This document shows positions 36,760 to 44,445 of a stretch of DNA of 59,952 nt, piece after piece (within the stretch, counting starts at the first letter, position 1; every line of letters starts with the position of its first letter). Origin of the DNA: Cohnella rhizoplanae (GTDB lineage: Bacteria > Bacillota > Bacilli > Paenibacillales > Paenibacillaceae); contig NZ_CAOJCN010000031.1 of NCBI RefSeq assembly GCF_948329515.1, forward strand, positions 1 through 59,952, given 5' to 3'. A program made the translations under genes and the position numbers. The notes below the pieces were generated by a model. The model did no database searches and was not told the DNA's origin. It saw only the letters and a program-made list of their open reading frames with translations.

Positions 36760-37881
36760 ATGCCGATCCTCAGGCTGCTGATCGTTGCTTACGTCGTCGC
36801 GATGGCGCAGCGGCTGCTGTTCCGGCGGTTCGGACTGCGGCGTATCCGGTATGAACGCAGATTTAGCGCGCCCAGGGCGTACGCGGGGGACCGGATCTGG
36901 ATGGAGGAGCGGCTCGTCAACGCCAAGTGGCTGCCGCTGCCCTGGCTGCGGGTCGAGACGCAGATGCCGTCCGCGCTGCGATTCGGCAAGGAGACCGCGG
37001 ATCTGGCCGTCAGCGTGGGTCAGACGCTGCAGAATCATGCGAGCCTGTTCACGCTCGGGCCCTACACGAAGCTGGTGAGGCGGCATGAGGTCGCCTGCCT
37101 GCACCGGGGACGATACCGGGTCCCCACGCTCACGATTACGCACGGCGACTTGCTCGGCATGACATCCGGCTCGCTGCAGGTTGCCTCGGACTGCGCCGTG
37201 ACGGTATATCCGAGGCTGCTGAGCGTCAGGGAGCTGCCGCGGGCGGCGAGAGATTGGGTGCAGAGCGCGATGAGCTCGCCGGACGCTTTTCGCGAAGATC
37301 ATTACCACACGGCGGGCGTACGGGCCTACCGCGGCGGCGACCCCATGAAGCAGGTGAATTGGAGCGCCACCGCGAAGACGGGCGAGCTGCTCGTGAACCG
37401 CCGGGAGACGATGATCGGCGGCGACGTGACCGTGCTGCTTAACGCCGAGGTCGCCGATGCGTCGACGAACAGGCGGATCGCCTTGGAAAAGTTCGAAGAG
37501 GCCATCAGCCTCGCGGCCTCCGTCGCCAAGCAGGCGCTCGACGGCGGGGGAAGAGCGGGGCTTATCTACAACGGGCGCGTTCAGGGCGACGAGACGATCC
37601 CGCTGCGAATCGAGCCGGCGCGGGGGAAAGGCCAGCTCTACGCGATGCTGGAGGCGATGACGGGATTCGAGCCCGTCGTTCGCCTGGAGCTGAGTTATCT
37701 GCTCGAGGAGCTGCTGGGCTCCCGCATGCGGGGGGCGAATCTGCTGCTGATCACGGCGTTTCTGACGCCGAAGCAGGAGCTGGCCGTGCGCAGACTGCGG
37801 CAGGCAGGCAACCGGGTGGAGGTCATGCTGCTGTATAAGGACCGTCCGGCTATGCGCCAAGCCGTCGGAGGGACGCCATGA
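36760..37881 (+). CDS. DUF58 domain protein
   Basis: 373 residues. One N-terminal membrane segment, a beta-rich region, then the DUF58/VWA-like core with VRAYRGGDPMKQVNWSATAKTGELLVNRRE (given here as the block around residues 187-215, key residues Tyr, Gly-Asp, Asn-Trp). It lacks its own ribosome site and begins three bases after moxR, so translation is probably coupled. DUF58 proteins are MoxR partners, likely at the membrane or cell wall. Confidence 0.9.
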   Translation: MPILRLLIVAYVVAMAQRLLFRRFGLRRIRYERRFSAPRAYAGDRIWMEERLVNAKWLPLPWLRVETQMPSALRFGKETADLAVSVGQTLQNHASLFTLGPYTKLVRRHEVACLHRGRYRVPTLTITHGDLLGMTSGSLQVASDCAVTVYPRLLSVRELPRAARDWVQSAMSSPDAFREDHYHTAGVRAYRGGDPMKQVNWSATAKTGELLVNRRETMIGGDVTVLLNAEVADASTNRRIALEKFEEAISLAASVAKQALDGGGRAGLIYNGRVQGDETIPLRIEPARGKGQLYAMLEAMTGFEPVVRLELSYLLEELLGSRMRGANLLLITAFLTPKQELAVRRLRQAGNRVEVMLLYKDRPAMRQAVGGTP

Positions 37882-39269
37882 ATTCAATAGAACGGACTTA
37901 TCCGACCGACCCGGCGCAACAGTCGAATTCGACGCATACCAGCGATCCGGCGCAGCCGACGGGCACGATCAAGCTGGCGCTCCGCAGTCTAGCCGACGCG
38001 CTCGCGGTATATCCGATTCTGCTTCTGCTCATGGGCTACGCGGACCTGGAGCTGCCCGCGGCCGGGTGGGTCGGCTTCGCCTGGCTGGGCGCCGCTGCGG
38101 GGCGCGCCCTCCCCGCGCTCCTGCGCCGCAAGTTCCCTGCGTCGCTCGCGCATCTCGCGCTCATCGCGGCGACGGCCGCCGCCGCCGGCATGTCCAATCC
38201 GCGGCTGCTGTGGCTCGTCCTGCCCGTCGGCGTGCTGTCGTGGGGCGCCCGCCGCGACTGGGCGCGCACGGTGCGCGCCTCTACCGCGGTCGGCCTGCAC
38301 GCCTTCGTCCTCGCTGCGGCTTCACCGCTGGGCATCGCCGCCGGCGCGAAGCCGCTGCTGCTTGCAGCGGGAATCGGCTGGCTGGCGGCTGCGCTGTACT
38401 TTCTGCAGGCGCGTTCGCTGGCCGAGGCCGGCCTATATGCCGGACTCGTCACGAGGCGGCTCGCGGTCGCCGGCAAGCGATACCTTGCGCTGTGGGGCCT
38501 CGTCGTCGCGCTGGTCTTTCTCCCGTTCGCAGGGGTGCCGATCTGGCCGCAGGTCGCCAGGTTCATCCGTTGGCTTATCGCGCTCGCGCCCGCGGGCGAG
38601 CCTGCTCCAGAATCCGTGCCGGAGCCCGAGGCGCCGCCTCGGCCGCCGATAATTCCGCAGCAGGACCAAGGCCCCAACCGGCTCTGGATATGGTTGGAGT
38701 ACGCCGTGTACGTAGCGCTCGCGCTGCTGGCGCTTGCCGTCGTCTACTTCCTGGCGCGCCGTTATCTGTTGAACGCCGTATGGTGGCGGCGAATCTCCGA
38801 GCGGGTCAAGGCGTGGTACGACAAGCTTCTCGGAGGAAAGCGCGCGGGCGAGGCGGACCTCGGCTACACCGAGGAGCGCGAGAGCCTGCTGCAAGGGGAA
38901 AAGCTGCTGGCGAGATTGTTCTCTCGCCGCCGTCCGAAGGCGAAGCGCGCGCTAAGGCTCGACGAATGGTCGGCGCTGCCGCCCGAGGAGCGGGTGCGAA
39001 GCTTGTATGCGGCTGCGCTGGCGGATGCCGTCGGGGAAGGGTACGCGCATGAGGAATCGCGCACGCCGACCGAGACGATCCGGGCGATCGAAGAATGGCA
39101 GGGCAAGGACGAAGCGCCTAAGGCCCGGGCCGATAGGCCTGCCGCCGGCGGCTGGCTGGCCCGCAAGTCGGGACAGCTCGGCGAATTGTACGGCAGAGCC
39201 CGCTACGGCGGCCGCGTGAAGTCCGAGGAAGCGGACCGTCTGGGCGCCGATTATCCCTGGAGGAAATGA
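37878..39269 (+). CDS. Multi-pass membrane protein with C-terminal DUF4129
   Basis: 463 residues. About six membrane segments within residues 35-235, one more near 275-300 (YAVYVALALLALAVVYFLA), then a soluble C-terminus with LPPEERVRSLYAAALADAVGEGY and ESRTPTETIRAIEEW, the DUF4129 pattern. In many bacteria this third gene also carries a transglutaminase core; no Cys-His-Asp core is present here. ATGA overlap with the DUF58 gene. Probably completes a MoxR-dependent surface complex. Confidence 0.8.
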   Translation: MNSIERTYPTDPAQQSNSTHTSDPAQPTGTIKLALRSLADALAVYPILLLLMGYADLELPAAGWVGFAWLGAAAGRALPALLRRKFPASLAHLALIAATAAAAGMSNPRLLWLVLPVGVLSWGARRDWARTVRASTAVGLHAFVLAAASPLGIAAGAKPLLLAAGIGWLAAALYFLQARSLAEAGLYAGLVTRRLAVAGKRYLALWGLVVALVFLPFAGVPIWPQVARFIRWLIALAPAGEPAPESVPEPEAPPRPPIIPQQDQGPNRLWIWLEYAVYVALALLALAVVYFLARRYLLNAVWWRRISERVKAWYDKLLGGKRAGEADLGYTEERESLLQGEKLLARLFSRRRPKAKRALRLDEWSALPPEERVRSLYAAALADAVGEGYAHEESRTPTETIRAIEEWQGKDEAPKARADRPAAGGWLARKSGQLGELYGRARYGGRVKSEEADRLGADYPWRK

Positions 39270-39276
39270 ATGATAA

Positions 39277-39307
39277 AAGGAGCTCAGGCGTCATGCCGGA
39301 GCTCCTT
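39277..39307 (+). terminator. Terminator of the moxR operon
   Basis: AAGGAGCTC (39277-39285) pairs with GAGCTCCTT (39299-39307); a T run follows about 14 bases on. Confidence 0.65.
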
Positions 39308-39455
39308 ATTAAATCATAAAACTTTTTTGCGGGCCTGTTTCAAGCCCCGCTTGGACAGGGTACAACCTAAGTAACCTCTCCATTTCACTCCATGCAGCAG
39401 CAAAGACCCGCTCTGTGGGCGGGTCTCTGCCTAAGCTACTCCACTACGTCCGCGC

Positions 39456-39923
39456 TTACACGTGGTCGATCGCCACGGAAGTGTAAGTATCGGAATCCAT
39501 CACGCGACGAGCGCCCAGATAGCGCTTCGCATAGTACTTGTCGTCCAGATCCGAGATCGTAACGCCCTTCGAAGCCGAGTGCGCGAACTTATCGTCGCCG
39601 ACATAGATGCCGACGTGCGATACGCCGCTGCCGCTCGTATTGAAGAATACGAGGTCTCCCGGACGAAGATCGTCGCGAGCGACCTTGGCGCCCATGCCGT
39701 ACTGGCCCTTGGACGAGTGTGGAAGCTTGACGTCGAACTTCTTGAATACATAGGCCGTAAATCCGGAGCAGTCGAAGCCGCTAGTCGTCGTGCCGCCGTA
39801 ATCGTAATCGATACCGATCAGCTTGGAGACGGTCGAGTCGAGCTTGGACGCGGCAGACGCGCTGCCCATCTGGAAGGCCAGCAAGCAGGTTAAAGCAAGA
39901 ATGATGACTGAAACTTTACGCAA
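39456..39923 (-). CDS. Secreted NlpC/P60 cell-wall hydrolase
   Basis: 155 residues. Signal peptide at residues 1-25 (KVSVIILALTCLLAFQMG SASA). One NlpC/P60 domain: catalytic Cys in TSGFDCSGFTAYVF, His in GVSHVGIYVG, RPGDLVFF between. These are D,L-endopeptidases that cut peptidoglycan stems. No separate cell-wall binding domain. The frame is open to 40010, but that stretch is the riboswitch; AAGGAG at 39933-39938 points to a TTG start at 39923, which gives a clean signal peptide. Control by c-di-AMP fits the known link of ydaO riboswitches with cell-wall hydrolases and osmotic stress. Confidence 0.9.
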   Translation of the reverse strand: MRKVSVIILALTCLLAFQMGSASAASKLDSTVSKLIGIDYDYGGTTTSGFDCSGFTAYVFKKFDVKLPHSSKGQYGMGAKVARDDLRPGDLVFFNTSGSGVSHVGIYVGDDKFAHSASKGVTISDLDDKYYAKRYLGARRVMDSDTYTSVAIDHV

Positions 39924-39940
39924 AACGTCAAGCTCCTTCC

Positions 39941-40075
39941 AAGTGCCTACGAGGTTAGCTGGAGGGTTCGGTTGAAGGTTCCCTATGACTTCTGCGGCGA
40001 GCAAAGTCAATTCACCCGGTAAAGACTGGTTCCCCCGTTTCCCAGTGCGCGGGAATTCGGCAGTTTTCGCACCTT
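39941..40075 (-). ncRNA. ydaO/yuaA cyclic-di-AMP riboswitch
   Basis: Read on the minus strand the RNA shows the class landmarks in order: GCCGAATTCCC, ACGGGGGAACCA, CCGGGTGAATTG, then CGAACCC and CAGCTAACCTCGTAGGC at the 3' end. AAGGTGC at the 5' edge can pair with GCACTT at the 3' edge as P1. It ends two bases before the Shine-Dalgarno of the NlpC/P60 gene. There is no room for a separate terminator, so translational control or P1-linked masking is more likely than attenuation. Confidence 0.93.
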
Positions 40076-40337
40076 AGCTTTAGAAATTCGATTTTTAGGC
40101 CCCAACTCCTGCTCCTTAAAGATTAGAATTCCTTAATGTCCCAAATTAAAAGGAATATGCTGGCGAAGTCTCGAAACCTAAGCGCGACAAGGGCTGCGGG
40201 CTGCAAGCGAAGGTGAGGCCAGGCCTATGAATAAATGAGAAAGATTAAGAGGGAGCAAGTCTTCGACAAGGCTGCGGTCGCAAGAGTATGAACGTAGTCT
40301 ATGCCGCCCTCTCGTTCGATATTAATAGCGGACGAAA
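40076..40337. other. Gene-free interval upstream of the riboswitch
   Basis: About 260 bases, partly AT-rich, which should hold the minus-strand promoter for the riboswitch transcript. No supportable coding sequence; a short frame at 40301-40660 is antisense to the neighbouring membrane protein gene. Confidence 0.5.
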
Positions 40338-40387
40338 AAAAGAGACGGCGCTCGGTTCATCGCGGGATGAACCGAGCGTCGTCTCTT
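40336..40387 (-). terminator. Long terminator of the membrane protein/peptidase operon
   Basis: A nearly perfect stem of about 20 bp (AGAGACGACGCTCGGTTCAT on the minus strand, loop CCCGCG) is followed by seven T on the minus strand. Confidence 0.92.
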
Positions 40388-40406
40388 GCTTATTTAACCA
40401 GAGCGT

Positions 40407-41225
40407 TCAAGCTTCCTCGCGCTGCCACAGCCGATGCTGACAGGCTGCCGTCCAGAGCGCGATCGTCGACCGGGCGAAGTGGAAGGCCTGGTTCAGCACG
40501 ATCACGAGCAAGCCGGTCCAGAGGAAGGCGGCAGCGGATACGGCCGCGGAGCCGAGCAGGGAGAGGAGCGGCAGCAGGACCGTCACGCCAAGCAAGGGGA
40601 GCAGGCGGCGCAGCGAGCGGAGCGCGCCCTGCCAGGGGCTGTCCCCGGCGGCGGCGCTGAACTGCATGAACAGAAACGGAAGGTGCACCAGCAGCATCCA
40701 GAGCGCCCAGCCCGCCGCATAGGGGAGCATCTGGCCGAGCCAGGACTCCGCGTTCGGCTCGCTCAGATAGGCGGCGCGGCCGAAGGGGACCAGCCAGCAC
40801 GCGGGCGCCAGGGCGAGCAGCTTTTCGGCGCCGTACAGGAGGGATACCTTTTTCCATGCGCGTTTGATGCCTTGCAGGACCTGGGTTCCCCTCGCGTCCT
40901 CCGCGTGGGTGAAGGAATAGTACAGCCCCGCGTTCAGGATCGGCGTCAGCAGCATCCGGAGGAGCAGCATGCCGCCCAGCATGAGCAGCGTGCCGTCGGC
41001 CAGATCCGTCTTCAGCAGGCGGAACTGGGCTTCGACCGCGAACAGCTGCTTGGCCGCCGCGCCGAGCGGATGCTCGTCGGGGTAGCGGAGGAGGAGCGGG
41101 GCGACGACCGAGTCGATGAAGCGGTAGAGAAAAAATCCCCATAGCAAGCGGTACAGGAAGAGGGCGACGAGCACGTATTTATGCCGCTTGGTCGTTTCCC
41201 AGCCTATCCGGATCGCGTCGTTCAT
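40407..41225 (-). CDS. Uncharacterised multi-pass membrane protein
   Basis: 272 residues, five or six predicted membrane segments (VLVALFLYRLLWGFFLYRF; LLMLGGMLLLRMLLTPILNA; WALWMLLVHLPFLFM; LLGVTVLLPLLSLLG; AAFLWTGLLVIVLNQAF). I do not recognise a family. It starts 15 bases after the M1 peptidase stop and shares its terminator, so the two form an operon. Such a partner could anchor or export the peptidase, but this is speculation. Confidence 0.72.
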   Translation of the reverse strand: MNDAIRIGWETTKRHKYVLVALFLYRLLWGFFLYRFIDSVVAPLLLRYPDEHPLGAAAKQLFAVEAQFRLLKTDLADGTLLMLGGMLLLRMLLTPILNAGLYYSFTHAEDARGTQVLQGIKRAWKKVSLLYGAEKLLALAPACWLVPFGRAAYLSEPNAESWLGQMLPYAAGWALWMLLVHLPFLFMQFSAAAGDSPWQGALRSLRRLLPLLGVTVLLPLLSLLGSAAVSAAAFLWTGLLVIVLNQAFHFARSTIALWTAACQHRLWQREEA

Positions 41226-41240
41226 ATCGGCTCCTCCTCT

Positions 41241-43313
41241 TCACCAGGCCATGCTGCCGACGATCGCGTCGATCAGCTGGCCCAGCGTCACGTCCAGCTT
41301 GGTCCGCTGGCGCTTCGGCGCTTCGGCCTTCAGGTAATTGTCGTAGCGGCTGTGGTCGAGCACGACGTCCAGCATCGGATCGACCGACACGTACGACAGC
41401 GGCGCCGCGGACTGCAGACGGATCTGGATATGATTCTGGACGCCGTCCCACGTCTTGCGTACGGTCTTGCCGTCCTTGAAGCCGAACTGTACGGTCGCGG
41501 CCTGCGGGCTGCCCTGGGTCCTCGTGAGCAGGACGAAGGACTGATACCCGCCCTCGCCGTCCGGCTCGGTGCGGACGGAGGCCACCGCGAAGTCGGCCGA
41601 TTCGCCCCGGTACACGTAGGCATGGAAGAAGTCTTTCCAGTCTTCCTTGGTGACGGCTTCGACGGTGCGCTGGAAGCTCTGGCTGTCCGGGTGCTTGAAT
41701 TTGTATTTTTGAAAATAAGACCGGATGATCTTCGACATCGTCTTTTCCCCGGTCAACGTCTCGATGGCTTTGAGCACCAGTTTGCCGCGCATGTACACGT
41801 TCTCCGCATAGGCGTCCGAGCTGCCGTAGGCCCAGGAATCGAGCTTGAGCGGCTTGGGGTTCGTCATGTACAACGACTCGATGGGGGTGCGGGGCGAGAC
41901 GCCGTAGATGGCCGCCATCAGCTTATCCTCGCTGTAGGACGTGAACGCCTCGTCCAGCCACGCCTCCTCGAATTCATTGGACGCGACGATGCCGTACCAA
42001 TATTGGTGCGCGATCTCGTGTACGAGGGTGCGCTCGAGCTCGTAGCCCGGATTGTCGTTCTTGGCCGCCGCGCCCGTGACGAGCGTCGGGTATTCCATGC
42101 CGCCCGCGCCTTCCGCGTCAGGGGGAGGGACGACGACGGATAGCGTCGTGTACGGATAGTCGCCGTACCACTCTCCGAGCTTGGCCAGCGCGGACTTGGC
42201 CGCGTGCATGTAGCGCGCCTCCTGACCCGCGTGCAGCGGATCGAGATAAAGCTTGATCCGCACGCCGGGCACGCCGGCCGAGGAGAAGGAGTCCTCCGCG
42301 GTCACGAAGCGGGGAGAGGCGGACCAGGAGAAATCGTGAACGTCTTCGGCGTAGAACTGATAAATTTTCCGTCCTTCCTTCACGACGGGCTGCTTGTACT
42401 GGAACCCGGTCGCCGCCACGATGCGGTCCTCGGGAACGTCGATCTTCACGCCGTAAACGCCGAAGTCCGAATAGAACTCCGAGTTGCCGTGGTACTGATG
42501 GAGATCCCAGCCTTCGGCCGTGCGTCCGCGGACGCCGGCCGTCTCGTAGGCGGCGACCTTGGGGAACCACTGGCCCGCCATGACGAAGTCTCCGGCTTGG
42601 CCCATCCGGGCGAACACCTGCGGCAGCTTGACGTCGAACTTCATGCGGACGGTGACGCTCTGGCCCGGCGCGACGGCCTTGGGGAGCCGGAATCCCACCA
42701 GCGTCCGGTCCTGGGCGTTGCCGTCGTCGGGTTGGACGTACCGGAGACGAGGCAGCAGCGTCTCGCCGTCCTCGGTGGCGAGCTCGGTCAGCTCCATGGC
42801 GCCGTCCTTGCCGGGCGTCATCTTCACGCCGCGCAGCTGCCCGTCCGACTCGTTCAGGAACGTGCTGCCGGGCGCGAATGCGTTCGGATATAGATGGAGA
42901 TAAAGATCGGTCACGGCCTTGCGTCCGGGATTCTTCCAGGTCAGCGTCTCGGAGCCGGCGAGCCGTCCGTCGTCCAGCAGCTTGACCGAGATGTCGTAAT
43001 CGACGATTCGGTTGCTGAGGGATACGGACTGCGGCTGCGCCGGGATCGGCGACGGCTGCGCTTGGGGCGCCGCGGCGGCGCTGCGCTGCCCGTCGGCCGC
43101 GGGAGACGCTGCGGGCGCCCCGGCCGGATCCGCGGAAGGATCTGCCGCCGCAGCCGTGTCAGGGGACTGCGCCGTCAGCGGATCTTGTGCGGCATAGGCG
43201 GGCAGGGTGAACTGGGATTGCCAGGCGTCGTCGAATCCGAAGCTGGCCGAGCCGAGCAGCACGGCGGCGGCGACGCCGAGCGCGGCGATACGATAAATGG
43301 GGCGTTGGGGCAT
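41241..43313 (-). CDS. Secreted M1-family zinc metallopeptidase
   Basis: 690 residues. N-terminal signal or anchor (about residues 8-28), then a Pro/Ala/Ala-rich linker to about 90. The M1 N-domain follows (DYDISVKLLDDGRLAGSETLTW). GGMEYPTLV replaces the GAMEN exopeptidase motif, and the zinc site is HEIAHQYW (His432, Glu433, His436) with Glu455 in WLDEAF 18 residues on, the gluzincin spacing. Downstream is a shortened C-terminal part. Probably a surface aminopeptidase-like enzyme for peptide scavenging. GGGAGG precedes the ATG. Confidence 0.92.
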   Translation of the reverse strand: MPQRPIYRIAALGVAAAVLLGSASFGFDDAWQSQFTLPAYAAQDPLTAQSPDTAAAADPSADPAGAPAASPAADGQRSAAAAPQAQPSPIPAQPQSVSLSNRIVDYDISVKLLDDGRLAGSETLTWKNPGRKAVTDLYLHLYPNAFAPGSTFLNESDGQLRGVKMTPGKDGAMELTELATEDGETLLPRLRYVQPDDGNAQDRTLVGFRLPKAVAPGQSVTVRMKFDVKLPQVFARMGQAGDFVMAGQWFPKVAAYETAGVRGRTAEGWDLHQYHGNSEFYSDFGVYGVKIDVPEDRIVAATGFQYKQPVVKEGRKIYQFYAEDVHDFSWSASPRFVTAEDSFSSAGVPGVRIKLYLDPLHAGQEARYMHAAKSALAKLGEWYGDYPYTTLSVVVPPPDAEGAGGMEYPTLVTGAAAKNDNPGYELERTLVHEIAHQYWYGIVASNEFEEAWLDEAFTSYSEDKLMAAIYGVSPRTPIESLYMTNPKPLKLDSWAYGSSDAYAENVYMRGKLVLKAIETLTGEKTMSKIIRSYFQKYKFKHPDSQSFQRTVEAVTKEDWKDFFHAYVYRGESADFAVASVRTEPDGEGGYQSFVLLTRTQGSPQAATVQFGFKDGKTVRKTWDGVQNHIQIRLQSAAPLSYVSVDPMLDVVLDHSRYDNYLKAEAPKRQRTKLDVTLGQLIDAIVGSMAW

Positions 43314-43662
43314 GACGGTAACCCTCCCGTTGACAAGCGTCTAGCAGATGTATATGTGGGTTGTCCGCGGATTATATCTGGGCTTGGCACAACTTCGCCC
43401 ATCCCCTCTCAATCCGTCCGGTTACCCCCTTACAATTAGAGGCGTATGGCGGCAGCTGGCCGGCCGAAGTCCGGCGAGCCTTGGTAGAACTGGCTTTCTC
43501 GGTTCGTTCGTGCTTCAGACCGGCTTCTGCCCGATCGGATCCGCTAGGTTTACGCGGCCATGGACGGCGACGAACGCTTATTTTACAATTTGAGTGATTC
43601 GTTCCGCCGCGAACGTTCATGAATCTAACTTACAAAACGGACATAAGAAGGAGAGGCCCATC
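43314..43662. other. Divergent intergenic region, peptidase / esterase
   Basis: 349 bases without a supportable gene. A TTGACA at 43330-43335 has no good -10 at 17 bases on the plus strand; on the minus strand GATATAATCC about 60 bases before the peptidase ATG could be its -10. Short open frames here have no ribosome site. Confidence 0.45.
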
Positions 43663-44445
43663 ATGCTCTGGTGGCAAGGCCACATTTATTCGCAAGTGCT
43701 CGGCATGTCCGTAGGGGTTCAGGTGCTGCTCCCCGCTCCGGTCTATCCCGGCGCGCAGCGGACGAGCCCGCAGAGATTGCACCCTGTGCTGTACCTGCTG
43801 CACGGTCTCGGCGACGATTCTTCGGCTTGGCTGAGGCGAAGCTCGATCGAGCGTTTGGCCGAGGCGCGGGGACTGGCCGTCGTCATGCCGGAGGTCCATC
43901 GCAGCTACTATACGGATATGAAAAGCGGTCCGTCCTTCTGGACATACCTTAGCGAGGAGCTGCCGGAGCTGATCGGGAGCTGCTTCCCGGTATCGGAAGA
44001 GCGCGAGGATACGTTCGTCGCGGGCCTGTCGATGGGCGGCTACGGCGCCTTCAAATGGGCGCTGCGCCGGCCGCACCGGTTCGCGGCGGCAGCCAGCCTC
44101 TCCGGCGCGCTGGATCCGGTCGGCAAGTACGCATCGGGCCCGCCCGATTATGCGAACATCTTCGGCAGCCGCGAAGAGCTCGAGGGCAGCGCGAACGATC
44201 TGTTCGCGTTGGCGGACCGGCTCGCGTCCAGCGGAATTCCGCATCCGATGCTGTATCAATGCTGCGGGGCCGAGGACGTCAGGCACCTGGAGAGCGGCAG
44301 GCGATTCCGCGACCACTGCGAGGGCCGGGGCTTGTCCGTGCATTACGAAGAGAGCCCCGGCGGCCACGATTGGAACTTCTGGGAAGGGCGCCTGGCGCGC
44401 GTATTGGACTGGATGCCCGTCTCCTCTCCCCTGGCGCAAGCATGA
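43663..44445 (+). CDS. Esterase of the esterase D / S-formylglutathione hydrolase fold
   Basis: 260 residues, alpha/beta hydrolase. Oxyanion region YLLHGLGDDSSAW, nucleophile elbow GLSMGGYGA, acid Asp in CCGAEDVRHLE and His in GGHDWNFW. No signal peptide, so intracellular. This family includes acetyl-sugar esterases; being in one operon with a YesM/YesN pair and an oligosaccharide importer suggests it deacetylates imported sugars. AAGAAGGAGAGG precedes the ATG. ATGA overlap with the histidine kinase gene. Confidence 0.9.
   Translation: MLWWQGHIYSQVLGMSVGVQVLLPAPVYPGAQRTSPQRLHPVLYLLHGLGDDSSAWLRRSSIERLAEARGLAVVMPEVHRSYYTDMKSGPSFWTYLSEELPELIGSCFPVSEEREDTFVAGLSMGGYGAFKWALRRPHRFAAAASLSGALDPVGKYASGPPDYANIFGSREELEGSANDLFALADRLASSGIPHPMLYQCCGAEDVRHLESGRRFRDHCEGRGLSVHYEESPGGHDWNFWEGRLARVLDWMPVSSPLAQA

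Noticed and set aside
40301..40660. Arg/Ser-rich open frame upstream of the riboswitch
   Set aside because: Overlaps the terminator hairpin and the antisense of the membrane protein gene; no ribosome site.
43348..43593. Two short open frames between peptidase and esterase
   Set aside because: No ribosome sites, no motifs, overlapping one another in different frames.
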